64,000 nucleotides of DNA from Nitrobacter sp047149785 (GTDB lineage Bacteria; Pseudomonadota; Alphaproteobacteria; Rhizobiales; Xanthobacteraceae): positions 1,240,001 to 1,304,000 of the forward strand of contig NZ_BAAGBE010000001.1 in the NCBI RefSeq assembly GCF_047149785.1. The letters are read 5' to 3'. A model generated the notes under the pieces. It worked only from the letters and a program-made list of their open reading frames with translations. It made no database searches and was not told the origin of the DNA. The position numbers and the translations under genes were made by a program. How positions within the stretch are numbered: position 1 is the first letter of the stretch; each line of letters opens with the position of its first letter. Positions 38,089-48,201 of this stretch are shown one piece after another.

Positions 38089-38318
38089 GATTATCTCCAT
38101 CGGAGCGTGATCAGTAAAAACGGAAGCCGGCTTTGCGTCCGATCGCGCTCTGACCTTGTTTGAACGGCGCATGATCTTTTCGCCAAACCGCTCGCACTTT
38201 GGCGGATCATGTCGCTTCTGACAGCCAATCGTAACAAATACGTCACGATTCACGGCCTTTCCCGCGCCTAAGCATTGCTGTAGAAGCACCGCAAAATCCA
38301 GTGATTCAAGAGGTTCTT

Positions 38319-39602
38319 ATGACTGCCATCGTCGACATCATCGGCCGTGAAATTCTCGACAGCCGCGGCAATCCGACCGTCGAGGTCGACGTGGCGCTCG
38401 AAGACGGCGCGATGGGCCGCGCGGCGGTGCCTTCCGGCGCCTCCACCGGAGCGCACGAGGCGGTCGAACTGCGCGACGGCGACGAAACCCGCTATTTCGG
38501 CAAGGGCGTGCGAAAGGCGGTCGACGCGGTGAACGGCGAGATTTTCGACGCCATCGGGGGCATGGACGCCGAGCAGCAGGCCCAGATCGACGAGATCCTG
38601 ATCGGACTCGACGGGACCGCGAACAAGAGCCGGCTCGGCGCCAACGCGATTCTCGGCGTATCGCTGGCGCTCGCCAGGGCGGCGGCGGACTCGCTCGACA
38701 TGCCGCTGTATCGCTACGTCGGAGGCGTCGCGGCGCGGACGCTTCCGGTGCCGATGATGAATATCGTCAACGGCGGCGTGCATGCCGACAATCCGATCGA
38801 CTTTCAGGAATTCATGATCATGCCGGTCGGCGCCAAAACCTTCTCGGAAGGTCTGCGCTGCGGTTCGGAAATTTTTCATACGCTGAAATCCGAACTGAAG
38901 AAGGCCGGCCACAACACCAATGTCGGAGACGAGGGTGGTTTCGCGCCGAATCTGCCGTCGGCCGGCGCAGCGCTCGATTTCGTCATGGGCGCGATCGTCA
39001 AGGCCGGTTACAAGCCCGGCGAGGATGTCGCGCTGGCGCTCGACCCGGCCGCGACCGAATTCTTCAAGGACGGCAAGTATGTCTATTCAGGCGAGGGCAA
39101 GACCCGTTCGATCGATGAGCAGGCCAGGTATCTGGCGAAGCTCGCATCGGACTATCCGATCGTCTCGATCGAGGACGGCATGGCCGAGGACGATTTCGAG
39201 GGCTGGAAACTGCTCACCGACCTGATCGGCAAGACATGCCAGCTCGTCGGCGACGACCTGTTCGTCACCAACGTGGCGCGGCTCGAGCAGGGCATCAAGA
39301 GCGGCCTCGCAAACTCGATCCTGATCAAGGTCAACCAGATCGGCACGTTGACCGAGACCCTTGCCGCCGTCGAGACGGCCTACAAGGCCGGCTATACCGC
39401 CGTGATGTCGCACCGATCCGGCGAGACCGAGGATTCCACGATCGCCGACCTCGCAGTCGCCACCAATTGCGGGCAGATCAAGACCGGATCGCTGTCGCGC
39501 TCGGATCGCGCCGCCAAATACAACCAGTTGCTGCGCATCGAGCAGCAGCTTGGCGCCCAGGCGAAGTATGGTGGGCGCGCGGCGCTGAAGGCGCTGGCGT
39601 AA
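38319..39602 (+). CDS. eno: Enolase
   Basis: Dehydrates 2-phosphoglycerate to phosphoenolpyruvate; in many bacteria it is also part of the RNA degradosome. The 427-residue product shows GREILDSRGNPTVEVD, the GANAILGVSLA block, catalytic residues in DEGGFAPN, SIEDGMAEDD, NQIGTLTET and SHRSGETED. ATG 38319 has AAGAGG upstream. In many Alphaproteobacteria eno is next to ftsB and pdhA; here about 4 kb of other genes lie between them. Confidence 0.97.
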   Translation: MTAIVDIIGREILDSRGNPTVEVDVALEDGAMGRAAVPSGASTGAHEAVELRDGDETRYFGKGVRKAVDAVNGEIFDAIGGMDAEQQAQIDEILIGLDGTANKSRLGANAILGVSLALARAAADSLDMPLYRYVGGVAARTLPVPMMNIVNGGVHADNPIDFQEFMIMPVGAKTFSEGLRCGSEIFHTLKSELKKAGHNTNVGDEGGFAPNLPSAGAALDFVMGAIVKAGYKPGEDVALALDPAATEFFKDGKYVYSGEGKTRSIDEQARYLAKLASDYPIVSIEDGMAEDDFEGWKLLTDLIGKTCQLVGDDLFVTNVARLEQGIKSGLANSILIKVNQIGTLTETLAAVETAYKAGYTAVMSHRSGETEDSTIADLAVATNCGQIKTGSLSRSDRAAKYNQLLRIEQQLGAQAKYGGRAALKALA

Positions 39603-39625
39603 CGCCGGCATCAGGCGAACGAACG

Positions 39626-39655
39626 AGCCGGCGCGCGTAGCGTACCGGCTTGTTT
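39626..39655 (+). terminator. Possible weak terminator after eno
   Basis: AGCCGG (39626-39631) and CCGGCT (39645-39650) can pair around a 13-base loop, followed by TGTTT. It lies in the 76-base gap between the convergent eno and hydrolase genes. The T-run is imperfect. Confidence 0.4.
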
Positions 39656-39678
39656 CCCGATAGCGGGCGTGCGCTCGC

Positions 39679-40353
39679 TTACTGCACCGCGGGCGCGGCC
39701 GAGACCTGATGATCGCGCCTGGCAGGCCTGACGCGATGAGTGCCCCTGCCGACGGCTTGCAGCACCGCAGCGATCGCCTTGCGGTGGAGGGCGTCGGCCT
39801 TGTCGATGACGAAATGATTGTAGGCGCCGCTTTCGTTCAGGTTGGACAGGCTGCCATGGAACCTTTTGCCGGCCACGACGGGGCGTCCCCACGCGGTCGG
39901 CACGTAGAAATTGATAATTCGGCGGACATTCGGTGGAACGGGCCCCGGCGCTGTCGGATCGAAGTTCACGATCAGAGCCACGGGAATCCCGTTATCATTC
40001 AGCTTGCGTGCCAGGGAGATCGTCGTATCCGCCCCGTAGGAATGGCCCATCAGAATGATGGGCTCATGGTTGCCGGCACGGTATTGAGCCGTGATGCTGT
40101 CGGCCAGCGACGACCAGGATGTGTAAGATACGGCTTCAGCCCTCACGCCGACCTTCTCGAGCTTCGCGGCCAGTTCATCCATGCCGAGCGAGAAAATGTT
40201 GAAGAGGCCACGCATCAGATAGACGTGACCGGGGCGGCGCGGCGCCGTTATCTGCGCATTGGCGGAACTCGTCAGCATTCCGCCGATCACAAACAAGGCA
40301 AAACTTACCATTGCGGCATGCAGGCCGCGGCGTGCAGGCAGAAAGATCGGCAT
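39679..40353 (-). CDS. Secreted alpha/beta-hydrolase-like protein
   Basis: A 224-residue exported protein. An N-terminal signal segment (MVSFALFVIGGMLTSSANA, about 15-33) is followed by a lipase-like core with the nucleophile-elbow motif GHSYG (about 103-107). A plausible catalytic Asp lies in VNFDPT and a plausible His in YNHFVID. Substrate is unknown. I chose ATG 40353 because the longer ORF starts with TTG 40371. It converges with eno. Upstream, 40354-40736 is a 383-base AT-richer stretch in which I see no gene, repeat or clear promoter. Confidence 0.7.
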   Translation of the reverse strand: MPIFLPARRGLHAAMVSFALFVIGGMLTSSANAQITAPRRPGHVYLMRGLFNIFSLGMDELAAKLEKVGVRAEAVSYTSWSSLADSITAQYRAGNHEPIILMGHSYGADTTISLARKLNDNGIPVALIVNFDPTAPGPVPPNVRRIINFYVPTAWGRPVVAGKRFHGSLSNLNESGAYNHFVIDKADALHRKAIAAVLQAVGRGTHRVRPARRDHQVSAAPAVQ

Positions 40354-40736
40354 CGGTGAGTTCCAATCCAATGGCCAGTACCGCCGATTCGAAAGTCCTG
40401 CACCTGTTGCGGCACGTTCGTCGTCAGGAATTTCAAATCGAAAGCGGCACTGGAATCATGAAGTTGCCAGTCCCCTTTGCTTTCTGAAGTTCGTTAAAGG
40501 CGGGTGCCGGCTTGCGAATTTCGGAAAGCACTGGAAGTCTGCACTATATATTTCGCCTTCATGTTCTCCCGTCAATTATGTTGCCATAAATCCTGTGTGT
40601 TGTGATTGAAACGTCACATATGGACTTGCCCAGACCCAAGTATTGGGGGTCGAATCTGGGGTATCCTGTTCGCGGTCGGAGAGCTTAACCCCACGTTCGC
40701 CACCGAACATGCAGGTAACGCGACGGAAGTGATGGA

Positions 40737-41987
40737 ATGATCGCGCGGCGACACGTCTTTCATATCGGCGGGTACGACCCGATTTCGCCGGAGGAGCAGC
40801 TTCATCGGTTCGCCCGGTCGCTGGCGGTGTATCGACGGATCTGGGGCGTGAGGGCCGCCATCGTGAGCGGGGTCGAGGCGAAGCCGGTCAGTGCGTCCTG
40901 GGAGATCGAGGCTTCAGGTCCCAACTGGAACACCCGCACGTCCTATGAAATGCTGCGGTGGGACGACCTGATCCTGGAAGATCATGAGCGGGGCATGTGG
41001 TCGCGCCTGGGACAGGCGTTTGTCACGCTGGCCGACTTCGTTGCCACCGGCACGCTGTTTCGTTTCATGTATGCAAGCTGGAAGTATGCCGGCTTCTTTC
41101 TGTTCCCGTATCTGTATCTTGCAGGCTTTGCCGCGTGCGGCGCGGGGATCGGATACGGATTGGTCCGCATCGCGGGCGTGACGGGATTCGCGGCAGCCGT
41201 GCTGACTGCGGCGGTAACGGTGGGCGTAATGGCCGGTTTGTTGCGCTTGCTAGGTTGGCGCTGGCCGATCAACCATGTCTTCGACGACTGGATTTTCTCG
41301 CGCGAATTCGTCTACGGCGAGCGGCCGCGCATGGATGCCCGGATCGACCGGTTTGCCGAGCGCATCCTCGATCGGGTCCGTAACGCCGATGTCGATGAGA
41401 TCGTCATAGTCGGGCACTGCCTCGGCGCCGCGCTGGTCATGGATGCGGTCGCGCGGGCTCTTGAGCGCGACCCCGAACTGGCCCGGCGCGGTCCTTCCCT
41501 GTGCATCCTGACCGTCGGCGCCACCATTCCGAAGTTCTCGCTGCATCCGCGGGGTGAGCGCATTCGTCAGGCCACGCAAATTGTGGCCGAAGAGCGTCGA
41601 ATCCATTGGACCGAATACCACGCCCGCGACGACGCCATAAGCTTCTATCGCTTCGATCCGGTGACATTGAAGCGCTTCAGCCGCGAACGCTCCGACGGAC
41701 GACCGAACATCCGGCGCGTGCAGTTGCACGACATGATGGACAAAGCCAGCTTCCGGCGTCACCGGTTCGACTTCATGCTCTTGCATTACAAGTTCTTGAT
41801 GGGAAACAGCGTGCGCGCCAGTTACGACCACTGTCTTATCCTTTGCGGTCCGTTGCCGTTCGACGAGATCACCGCGCCGCGCGGCGGTGTCGACCGTTTC
41901 GGCGAGGATGGCGCGCTTCTGAAAGGCGCGCAGTTCTCGACGGCCGCGGTGGCCAGACCGGCGGATGCCGCGGTCGGCGCGGCTTAG
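40737..41987 (+). CDS. Membrane protein with Cys-type alpha/beta-hydrolase elbow
   Basis: A 416-residue protein that I cannot assign to a named family. Two hydrophobic helices lie at about 115-165 (FFLFPYLYLAGFAACGAGIGYG and VTGFAAAVLTAAVTVGVMAG). The C-terminal part contains VIVGHCLGAALVMDAV, an alpha/beta-hydrolase nucleophile elbow with Cys228 in place of the usual Ser. A possible catalytic His follows in DHCLILCGP or RVQLHD. The start is ATG 40737. It lies 12 bases before the ICMT-like gene, probably co-transcribed. A lipid or ester substrate is only a guess. Confidence 0.65.
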   Translation: MIARRHVFHIGGYDPISPEEQLHRFARSLAVYRRIWGVRAAIVSGVEAKPVSASWEIEASGPNWNTRTSYEMLRWDDLILEDHERGMWSRLGQAFVTLADFVATGTLFRFMYASWKYAGFFLFPYLYLAGFAACGAGIGYGLVRIAGVTGFAAAVLTAAVTVGVMAGLLRLLGWRWPINHVFDDWIFSREFVYGERPRMDARIDRFAERILDRVRNADVDEIVIVGHCLGAALVMDAVARALERDPELARRGPSLCILTVGATIPKFSLHPRGERIRQATQIVAEERRIHWTEYHARDDAISFYRFDPVTLKRFSRERSDGRPNIRRVQLHDMMDKASFRRHRFDFMLLHYKFLMGNSVRASYDHCLILCGPLPFDEITAPRGGVDRFGEDGALLKGAQFSTAAVARPADAAVGAA

Positions 41988-41999
41988 GCGCGGCGGCTC

Positions 42000-42587
42000 A
42001 TGTCATCGATCGTGCTGGGGCAGACGATCTGGCTGGTCGGCATCGTCGCATGGTTCATCATCCGCTATCCCTATGCCCGGCGGGCGCGACGCACCGCGAC
42101 CTTGCGGCGCGACGGCGCCTGGCGCGAGCGCGCGCTTCTGGCTGCTGCGTTTCTCGGCCTGTTTGCGATCCCGGCCCTCAATCTTGCGACGGGATGGCCG
42201 CGCGCATTCGCCTACGATCCGGGGTACGGACTCGTGGTGCCGGGCGCCGCATTGTTCGCGTTTTCGCTCTGGCTGTTCCGCCGTTCGCACAAGGATCTCG
42301 GCCGCCAATGGTCGGCGGCGCTGGAGGTGCGCGAGGGGCATCGGGTGGTCCGCGTCGGCGTGTACCGATCGATCCGCCATCCGATGTATGCCTCGTTCTG
42401 GCTGTGGGCGGCCGCGCAAGCCTGTCTGCTGTCGAATCTCGTTGCCGCGCTGAGCGGGCTCGTCGCCGTGGCGCTGTTGTTCTTCGCGCGCGTGAATGTC
42501 GAGGAGCGGATGATGATCGAGACGTTCGGCGAGGACTATCGCCGCTACATGCGGGAAACCAGGCGGATTATTCCCGGCGTGTATTGA
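42000..42587 (+). CDS. ICMT/PEMT-like membrane methyltransferase
   Basis: A 195-residue protein with about five hydrophobic helices and the C-terminal isoprenylcysteine carboxyl methyltransferase / phospholipid N-methyltransferase pattern: GVYRSIRHPMYAS, then EERMMIETFGEDYRRYMRE near the end. The RHPxY and EE motifs bind S-adenosylmethionine in this superfamily. The substrate in bacteria is usually unknown. The start is ATG 42000. It follows the Cys-hydrolase-like gene by 12 bases. The next 365 bases hold repeat elements and no gene. Confidence 0.8.
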   Translation: MSSIVLGQTIWLVGIVAWFIIRYPYARRARRTATLRRDGAWRERALLAAAFLGLFAIPALNLATGWPRAFAYDPGYGLVVPGAALFAFSLWLFRRSHKDLGRQWSAALEVREGHRVVRVGVYRSIRHPMYASFWLWAAAQACLLSNLVAALSGLVAVALLFFARVNVEERMMIETFGEDYRRYMRETRRIIPGVY

Positions 42588-42721
42588 TGGGCGACAGTCT
42601 GTGTTTGGCAGGACGCTCCCGCAATCAGCGCGGCGAGCGGGACGCGCAAAAGGTTTTTATTATGACGGACGATTAAGATAAATGGATGCGCTTGCACTTG
42701 GACGGAAACATCTCGATTATC

Positions 42722-42865
42722 CGTCATTGCCGGCTTGACTTGGCAATCCGCCAATCTTCGAAAGAAGATGGATGCGCAGGGCCATAGGCGAGCGGAAGCG
42801 ACGCCGTTCTTCGGCTATAGGCGAGCGGAAGCGACGCCGTTCTTAGAACTATGTCCGCGCATGAC
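42722..42865. repeat. Palindromic repeat interrupted by tandem mini-repeats
   Basis: A REP-like element starts at CGTCATTGCCGGC (42722) and ends at CCGCGCATGAC (42865). The arms ATGCGC (42772-42777) and GCGCAT would form its second hairpin. The loop between them holds two tandem mini-repeat units (42784-42850). It lies in the 365-base gap between the ICMT-like gene and the FMN reductase; the rest of that gap shows nothing else. Confidence 0.75.
42784..42850 (-). repeat. Tandem pair of 33-34 bp mini-repeats
   Basis: The units at 42784-42816 and 42817-42850 both begin ATAGGCGAGCGGAAGCGACG and continue CCGTTCTT, differing only at their last bases. They are the reverse complement of the pair at 43951-44023. 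Both pairs sit inside a hairpin of a larger palindromic repeat. Confidence 0.85.
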
Positions 42866-42952
42866 ACCGGAGCACGGATTGATTCCGTGTCATCGAGAAC
42901 CGTCAGGTTGCAGCAGAGCCGGCCGCAAGGGCCAAAACCACAGGATTTATCC

Positions 42953-43510
42953 ATGGCATCCCAGCATAGCGTCGCCGTCATCGTTGGCAGCCTTCGCCAA
43001 GAGTCATTCTCTCTGAAACTGGCCAAGTCGTTGGTGAAGCTTGCGCCATCCTCGCTCCAGCTCGACGTCATCACGCTCGACGGATTGTCGTTCTACAACC
43101 AGGATCTTGAAGCCACGCCTCCGGCCGACTGGGTGAGTTTTCGCGACCGCGTCAGGAAGGCGGATGCTGTCCTGTTCGTGACGCCCGAATACAATCGATC
43201 GGTTCCGGGCGTCCTGAAAAACGCCATCGACGTCGGATCGCGCCCCTACGGGCAGAGCGTCTTCAACGGCAAGCCCGGCGGCGTCATCAGCAATTCTCCG
43301 GGCGCCATCGGCGGGTTCGGCGCCAATCATCATCTGCGCCAATCGCTGGTTTTTCTCAACGTTCCGGTTCTGCAGCAGCCCGAAGCCTACGTCGGCGGTA
43401 TCGGCGACGCGTTCGACGAAAACGGCGAACTGGTCAAGGCGTCCTTGCGCGAGTTTCTCGAAACCTACGTCAACGCCTTCGCCGCCTGGGTCGCGCAGCA
43501 GAAGAAATAG
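42953..43510 (+). CDS. NADPH-dependent FMN reductase family protein
   Basis: A 185-residue flavodoxin-fold oxidoreductase of the NADPH-dependent FMN reductase / quinone reductase (ChrR-like) family. It has an N-terminal flavin-binding loop VIVGSLRQESFSLKLAKSL, the FVTPEYNRSVPGVLKNAID signature, and KPGGVISNSPGAIGG. It probably reduces quinones, azo compounds or chromate with NAD(P)H; the physiological substrate cannot be told. I chose ATG 42953 (MASQHSVAVIVGS), because the longer frame runs through the upstream repeat. Confidence 0.88.
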   Translation: MASQHSVAVIVGSLRQESFSLKLAKSLVKLAPSSLQLDVITLDGLSFYNQDLEATPPADWVSFRDRVRKADAVLFVTPEYNRSVPGVLKNAIDVGSRPYGQSVFNGKPGGVISNSPGAIGGFGANHHLRQSLVFLNVPVLQQPEAYVGGIGDAFDENGELVKASLREFLETYVNAFAAWVAQQKK

Positions 43511-43570
43511 GAGCCGGCGCGTCGTCCGGTCGTTAGCGAAGCCTTAACCGGGTCGCCGCATCGTCACGCC

Positions 43571-43888
43571 ATGGTTTCGCGCTCCCGACTCAAATCGGTG
43601 CTCACCGGGCTTGCCCTCTACGCGATGGCGGCGATGGTCGTCGGCTATTTCGGCGTCAACGCCTATACCGGCAAGTACGGGTTGAATGCCCGGCAAGAAC
43701 TCGACCAGGAGATCGTCGCGCTGACCTCAGAACTGGCGCGGCTGAAGGCGGAGCGTGCCGAGAGCGAGAAGCGGGTCGCGCTCCTGCGTTCGAGCGGGAT
43801 CGACCCCGACATGCTCGACGAGCGCGTCCGCTATCAGCTCGACTATGCCAATCCTCGCGATCTGATCTACGTCATTCCTCCGAAATAA
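43571..43888 (+). CDS. ftsB: Cell division protein FtsB (septum formation initiator)
   Basis: Small bitopic divisome protein of the FtsB/DivIC family. The 105-residue product has a short cytoplasmic N-terminus, one transmembrane helix (about 9-28), a coiled coil (about 41-72, LDQEIVALTSELARLKAERAESEKRV) and the C-terminal LDERVRYQLDYANPRDLIYVI motif. It lies upstream of pdhA, its usual place in Alphaproteobacteria. The 435-base gap that follows contains a repeat with a nested insertion. Confidence 0.93.
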   Translation: MVSRSRLKSVLTGLALYAMAAMVVGYFGVNAYTGKYGLNARQELDQEIVALTSELARLKAERAESEKRVALLRSSGIDPDMLDERVRYQLDYANPRDLIYVIPPK

Positions 43889-43937
43889 ATCCGGGCTGCC
43901 TACAGCGGCTTAGGTTTTGGTGGAAACACCCCGTTCC

Positions 43938-44100
43938 GTCATGGCCGGGCATAGCCGTTCGAAGGAACGGCGTCGCTTCGCTCGCCCATAGCCGTTCAAA
44001 GAACGGCGTCGCTTCGCTCGCCTATGGTCCCGGCCATCCACGTCTTTCTTCGCTGAAATTCCGGAGACGTGGGTGCCCGGCATTATAGCCGGGCATGACG
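43938..44100. repeat. Palindromic repeat with mini-repeats in hairpin loop
   Basis: The same family as 18855-18943. GTCATGGCCGGGC starts at 43938. The matching CCCGGCCAT (44029-44037) continues into CCACGTCTTTC, a second half with GGAGACGTGG, then ATGCCCGGC-type arms (about 44073-44097) and TGAC. The first hairpin loop, normally a few bases, is occupied by two mini-repeat units (43951-44023). Bases 44101-44323 upstream of pdhA show no further gene and presumably carry the pdh promoter. Confidence 0.85.
43951..44023 (+). repeat. Tandem pair of 36-37 bp mini-repeats
   Basis: The units 43951-43987 and 43988-44023 both read ATAGCCGTTC, a short spacer, GAACGGC, then GTCGCTTCGCTCGCC. GCCGTTC and GAACGGC form a seven-base hairpin within each unit. 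The pair is in opposite orientation to 42784-42850, about 1.1 kb away. Confidence 0.88.
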
Positions 44101-44323
44101 GGTTGCTGATTTCGTCTAAAGCAAACCTGCTCTAAGTCCCTTGCGAGTGATTTCGTCCAATCGCGAAAACCTGTCGTCAAATTTCAAAAATATCCTTCTT
44201 TCCGTCACGGAATTTCGTCGGCGCTGCAATGCGAAAAACCTGCGCGCATCAATTTGATCGCGAGCTTTCAAGGTTGTCTGAGTTGAGCTAGAGAAGGTGA
44301 TCCTTCTCGCATCCGGATTTGAT

Positions 44324-45346
44324 ATGGCCGCATCCAAAAAGAGCGTCGCACAGGCGGCAGATAACGGTTCGAAAACCCCGTCGCCCCCGGCGTTCACGCG
44401 CGAGCAGGACCTTCACGCGCTGCGTGACATGCTGCTGATCCGCCGTTTCGAGGAAAAGGCGGGCCAGCTCTACGGAATGGGTGCGATCGGCGGCTTCTGC
44501 CATCTCTACATCGGCCAGGAAGCGATCGTGGTCGGGATGCAGATGACGCTCGGAAAGGGCGATCAGGTCATCACCGGGTACCGCGATCATGGCCACATGC
44601 TGGCCTGCGGCATGGATGCCAAGGGCGTGATGGCCGAACTGACCGGGCGTCGCGGCGGCTATTCCAAGGGCAAGGGCGGCTCCATGCACATGTTCAGCAA
44701 GGAGAAGCACTTCTACGGCGGTCACGGCATCGTTGGCGCGCAGGTGTCGCTCGGAACCGGCCTTGCCTTCGCCAACCGCTACCGCGGCAATGACCGCGTC
44801 AGCCTCGCTTATTTCGGGGACGGCGCGGCCAATCAGGGCCAGGTCTATGAGAGCTTCAACATGGCCGAGCTGTGGAAGCTTCCGGTGGTCTACATCATCG
44901 AGAACAATCGCTACGCCATGGGCACCTCGGTGACGCGCTCGTCGGCGCAAACGGATTTCTCCAAGCGCGGCGTATCCTTCAACATTCCCGGCGAGCAGGT
45001 CGACGGCATGGACGTCCGCGCCGTGAAGGCGGCGGGCGACCGGGCGGTGAAGTGGTGTCGCGAGGGCAACGGCCCCTATATCCTGGAAATGCAGACCTAC
45101 CGCTATCGCGGCCACTCGATGTCCGATCCGGCGAAGTACCGCACGCGCGAGGAAGTCGACAAGGTGCGGCACGATCAGGACCCGATCGAACAGGTCCGCA
45201 ACCGGCTGCTGGCGGACAAGGTCGCCGAGGACGAGCTGAAGAAGATCGACGCCAAGGTGCGCGAGATCGTCAATATGGCTGCGGACTTTGCGCAGAACGA
45301 TCCGGAGCCTGACGCATCCGAACTTTACACCGACATTTACCGCTAA
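44324..45346 (+). CDS. pdhA: Pyruvate dehydrogenase E1 component, alpha subunit
   Basis: Thiamine-diphosphate-dependent subunit of the pyruvate dehydrogenase complex. The 340-residue product has the phosphoryl-transfer and ThDP motif GDGAANQGQVYESFNMA...ENN, the GGSMHMF segment, and YRYRGHSMSDPAKYR, the phosphorylation-loop region in mitochondrial homologues. I chose ATG 44324 (MAASKKSVAQ). It opens the four-gene set pdhA-pdhB-pdhC-lpd, with 26-base spacing to pdhB. Confidence 0.97.
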   Translation: MAASKKSVAQAADNGSKTPSPPAFTREQDLHALRDMLLIRRFEEKAGQLYGMGAIGGFCHLYIGQEAIVVGMQMTLGKGDQVITGYRDHGHMLACGMDAKGVMAELTGRRGGYSKGKGGSMHMFSKEKHFYGGHGIVGAQVSLGTGLAFANRYRGNDRVSLAYFGDGAANQGQVYESFNMAELWKLPVVYIIENNRYAMGTSVTRSSAQTDFSKRGVSFNIPGEQVDGMDVRAVKAAGDRAVKWCREGNGPYILEMQTYRYRGHSMSDPAKYRTREEVDKVRHDQDPIEQVRNRLLADKVAEDELKKIDAKVREIVNMAADFAQNDPEPDASELYTDIYR

Positions 45347-45372
45347 GCGCGCAAGCTTTTTTCGGAGCGATC

Positions 45373-46788
<1,416 letters not shown>

Positions 46789-46802
46789 GCGGGACTGACA
46801 TC

Positions 46803-48194
46803 ATGCCGATCAACATTCTGATGCCCGCGCTGTCGCCGACGATGGAGAAGGGCAACCTCGCCAAGTGGCTCAAGAAGGAGGGCGACAAGGTCAGGTCCGG
46901 CGACGTCATCGCCGAAATCGAAACCGACAAGGCGACCATGGAGGTCGAGGCGGTGGACGAGGGCACCATCGCGAAGATTCTGGTGCCGGAAGGCACGCAA
47001 GACGTGCCGGTCAACAATGTGATCGCGGTGCTCGCCGGCGACGGCGAGGACGTGAAGGCGGCGGCGAGCGGCGGCGGGACATCGCCACCAAAGGCCGAAG
47101 CGAAAAACACCTCCTCACCACAAAGGGGAGGGGAAGCAGGCAGTGCTGTTGCGCATGCGCCTACTCCCATACTGCAACCAACACAATCGGCACCCTCACC
47201 TCTCCCCGCTGGGGAGAGATCGACACCGAAGGCGTCGGGTGAGGGGGCAACGCAGGCCAACGGCCACGCCCGCATCTTCTCGTCTCCGCTGGCGCGGCGG
47301 CTGGCGAAGGAAGCCGGCATCGAACTGGTGCGCATCGAGGGCAGCGGCCCGCATGGCCGCATCGTCGCGCGCGACGTGGAGCAGGCGAAATCCGGCAAGG
47401 GGCTGAAGGCACCGGCGGCTGCGCCCGCAGGCTCGTCCACCATTGCTCCCGCGATGTCCGACAAGCAGATCCTGTCGCTGTTCGAGGACGGCTCCTACGA
47501 GATCGTGCCGCATGACAACATGCGCCGCACCATCGCGCAGCGCCTGACCGCTTCGATACAGACCATTCCGCACTTCTACCTGACGATGGACTGCGACATC
47601 GGCAGGTTGCTTGCCGCGCGCGAGGACATCAACGCGTCCGCGCCGAAGGATAAGGAGAAGAAGCCGCTCTACAAATTGTCGGTCAACGACTTCGTCATCA
47701 AGGCGATGGCGATTGCGTTGCAGCGCGTGCCGAATGCCAATGTGAGCTGGACCGAAAGCGGCATGCTCAAGCACAAGCATTCCGACATCGGCGTCGCGGT
47801 GGCGATGCCGGGCGGGCTGATTACGCCGATCATTCGCAAAGCCGAAACGAAATCGCTCTCCACCATATCTTCCGAAATGAAAGACTTCGCCGCGCGGGCG
47901 CGGGCACGGAAACTCAAGCCCGAGGAATACCAGGGCGGCACCACGGCCGTGTCGAACCTCGGCATGTACGGCATCAAGGATTTCACCGCGGTCATCAATC
48001 CGCCGCACGCAACGATCCTCGCGGTTGGCGCCAGCGAGGAACGTGCGGTCGTGCGGGGCGGCAAGATCGAGGCAGCGCACATCATGAGCGTGACGCTGAG
48101 TTGCGATCACCGCGCGGTCGACGGCGCGCTCGGCGCGGAGCTGATCGGCGCGTTCAGGACACTGATCGAGAACCCTGTGATGATGGTGGTGTAG
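46803..48194 (+). CDS. pdhC: Dihydrolipoyl acetyltransferase (PDH E2)
   Basis: Core acetyltransferase of the PDH complex. The 463-residue product has a lipoyl domain (1-78, K43), a flexible linker (about 80-155), a peripheral-subunit-binding domain (about 158-195, SSPLARRLAKEAGIELVRIEGSG), and the catalytic domain ending in SCDHRAVDGALGAELI, which holds the catalytic His/Asp motif. The linker DNA at about 47107-47247 looks like inserted palindromic repeat translated in frame. Spacing to pdhB is 14 bases. Confidence 0.96.
   Translation: MPINILMPALSPTMEKGNLAKWLKKEGDKVRSGDVIAEIETDKATMEVEAVDEGTIAKILVPEGTQDVPVNNVIAVLAGDGEDVKAAASGGGTSPPKAEAKNTSSPQRGGEAGSAVAHAPTPILQPTQSAPSPLPAGERSTPKASGEGATQANGHARIFSSPLARRLAKEAGIELVRIEGSGPHGRIVARDVEQAKSGKGLKAPAAAPAGSSTIAPAMSDKQILSLFEDGSYEIVPHDNMRRTIAQRLTASIQTIPHFYLTMDCDIGRLLAAREDINASAPKDKEKKPLYKLSVNDFVIKAMAIALQRVPNANVSWTESGMLKHKHSDIGVAVAMPGGLITPIIRKAETKSLSTISSEMKDFAARARARKLKPEEYQGGTTAVSNLGMYGIKDFTAVINPPHATILAVGASEERAVVRGGKIEAAHIMSVTLSCDHRAVDGALGAELIGAFRTLIENPVMMVV
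47107..47247 (+). repeat. Palindromic repeat sequence within pdhC linker
   Basis: At 47191-47247 the outer arms CCCTCACC (47193-47200) and GGTGAGGG (47239-47246) enclose a perfect hairpin, CTCTCCCC-GCT-GGGGAGAG (47200-47218), and a CCGAAGGCGTCGG segment. A related short piece, CCTCACCACAAAGGGGAGGG, lies near 47113-47132. These resemble intergenic palindromic repeats of Bradyrhizobium-type genomes. They are translated in frame as SPLPAGERSTPKASGEG, within residues 100-150 of PdhC. Confidence 0.7.
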
Positions 48195-48201
48195 GATTTT
48201 C

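Noticed and set aside
40259..40609. 116-codon ORF upstream of the Cys-hydrolase gene
   Set aside because: It overlaps the signal-peptide region of the secreted hydrolase on the opposite strand and has no recognisable domain.
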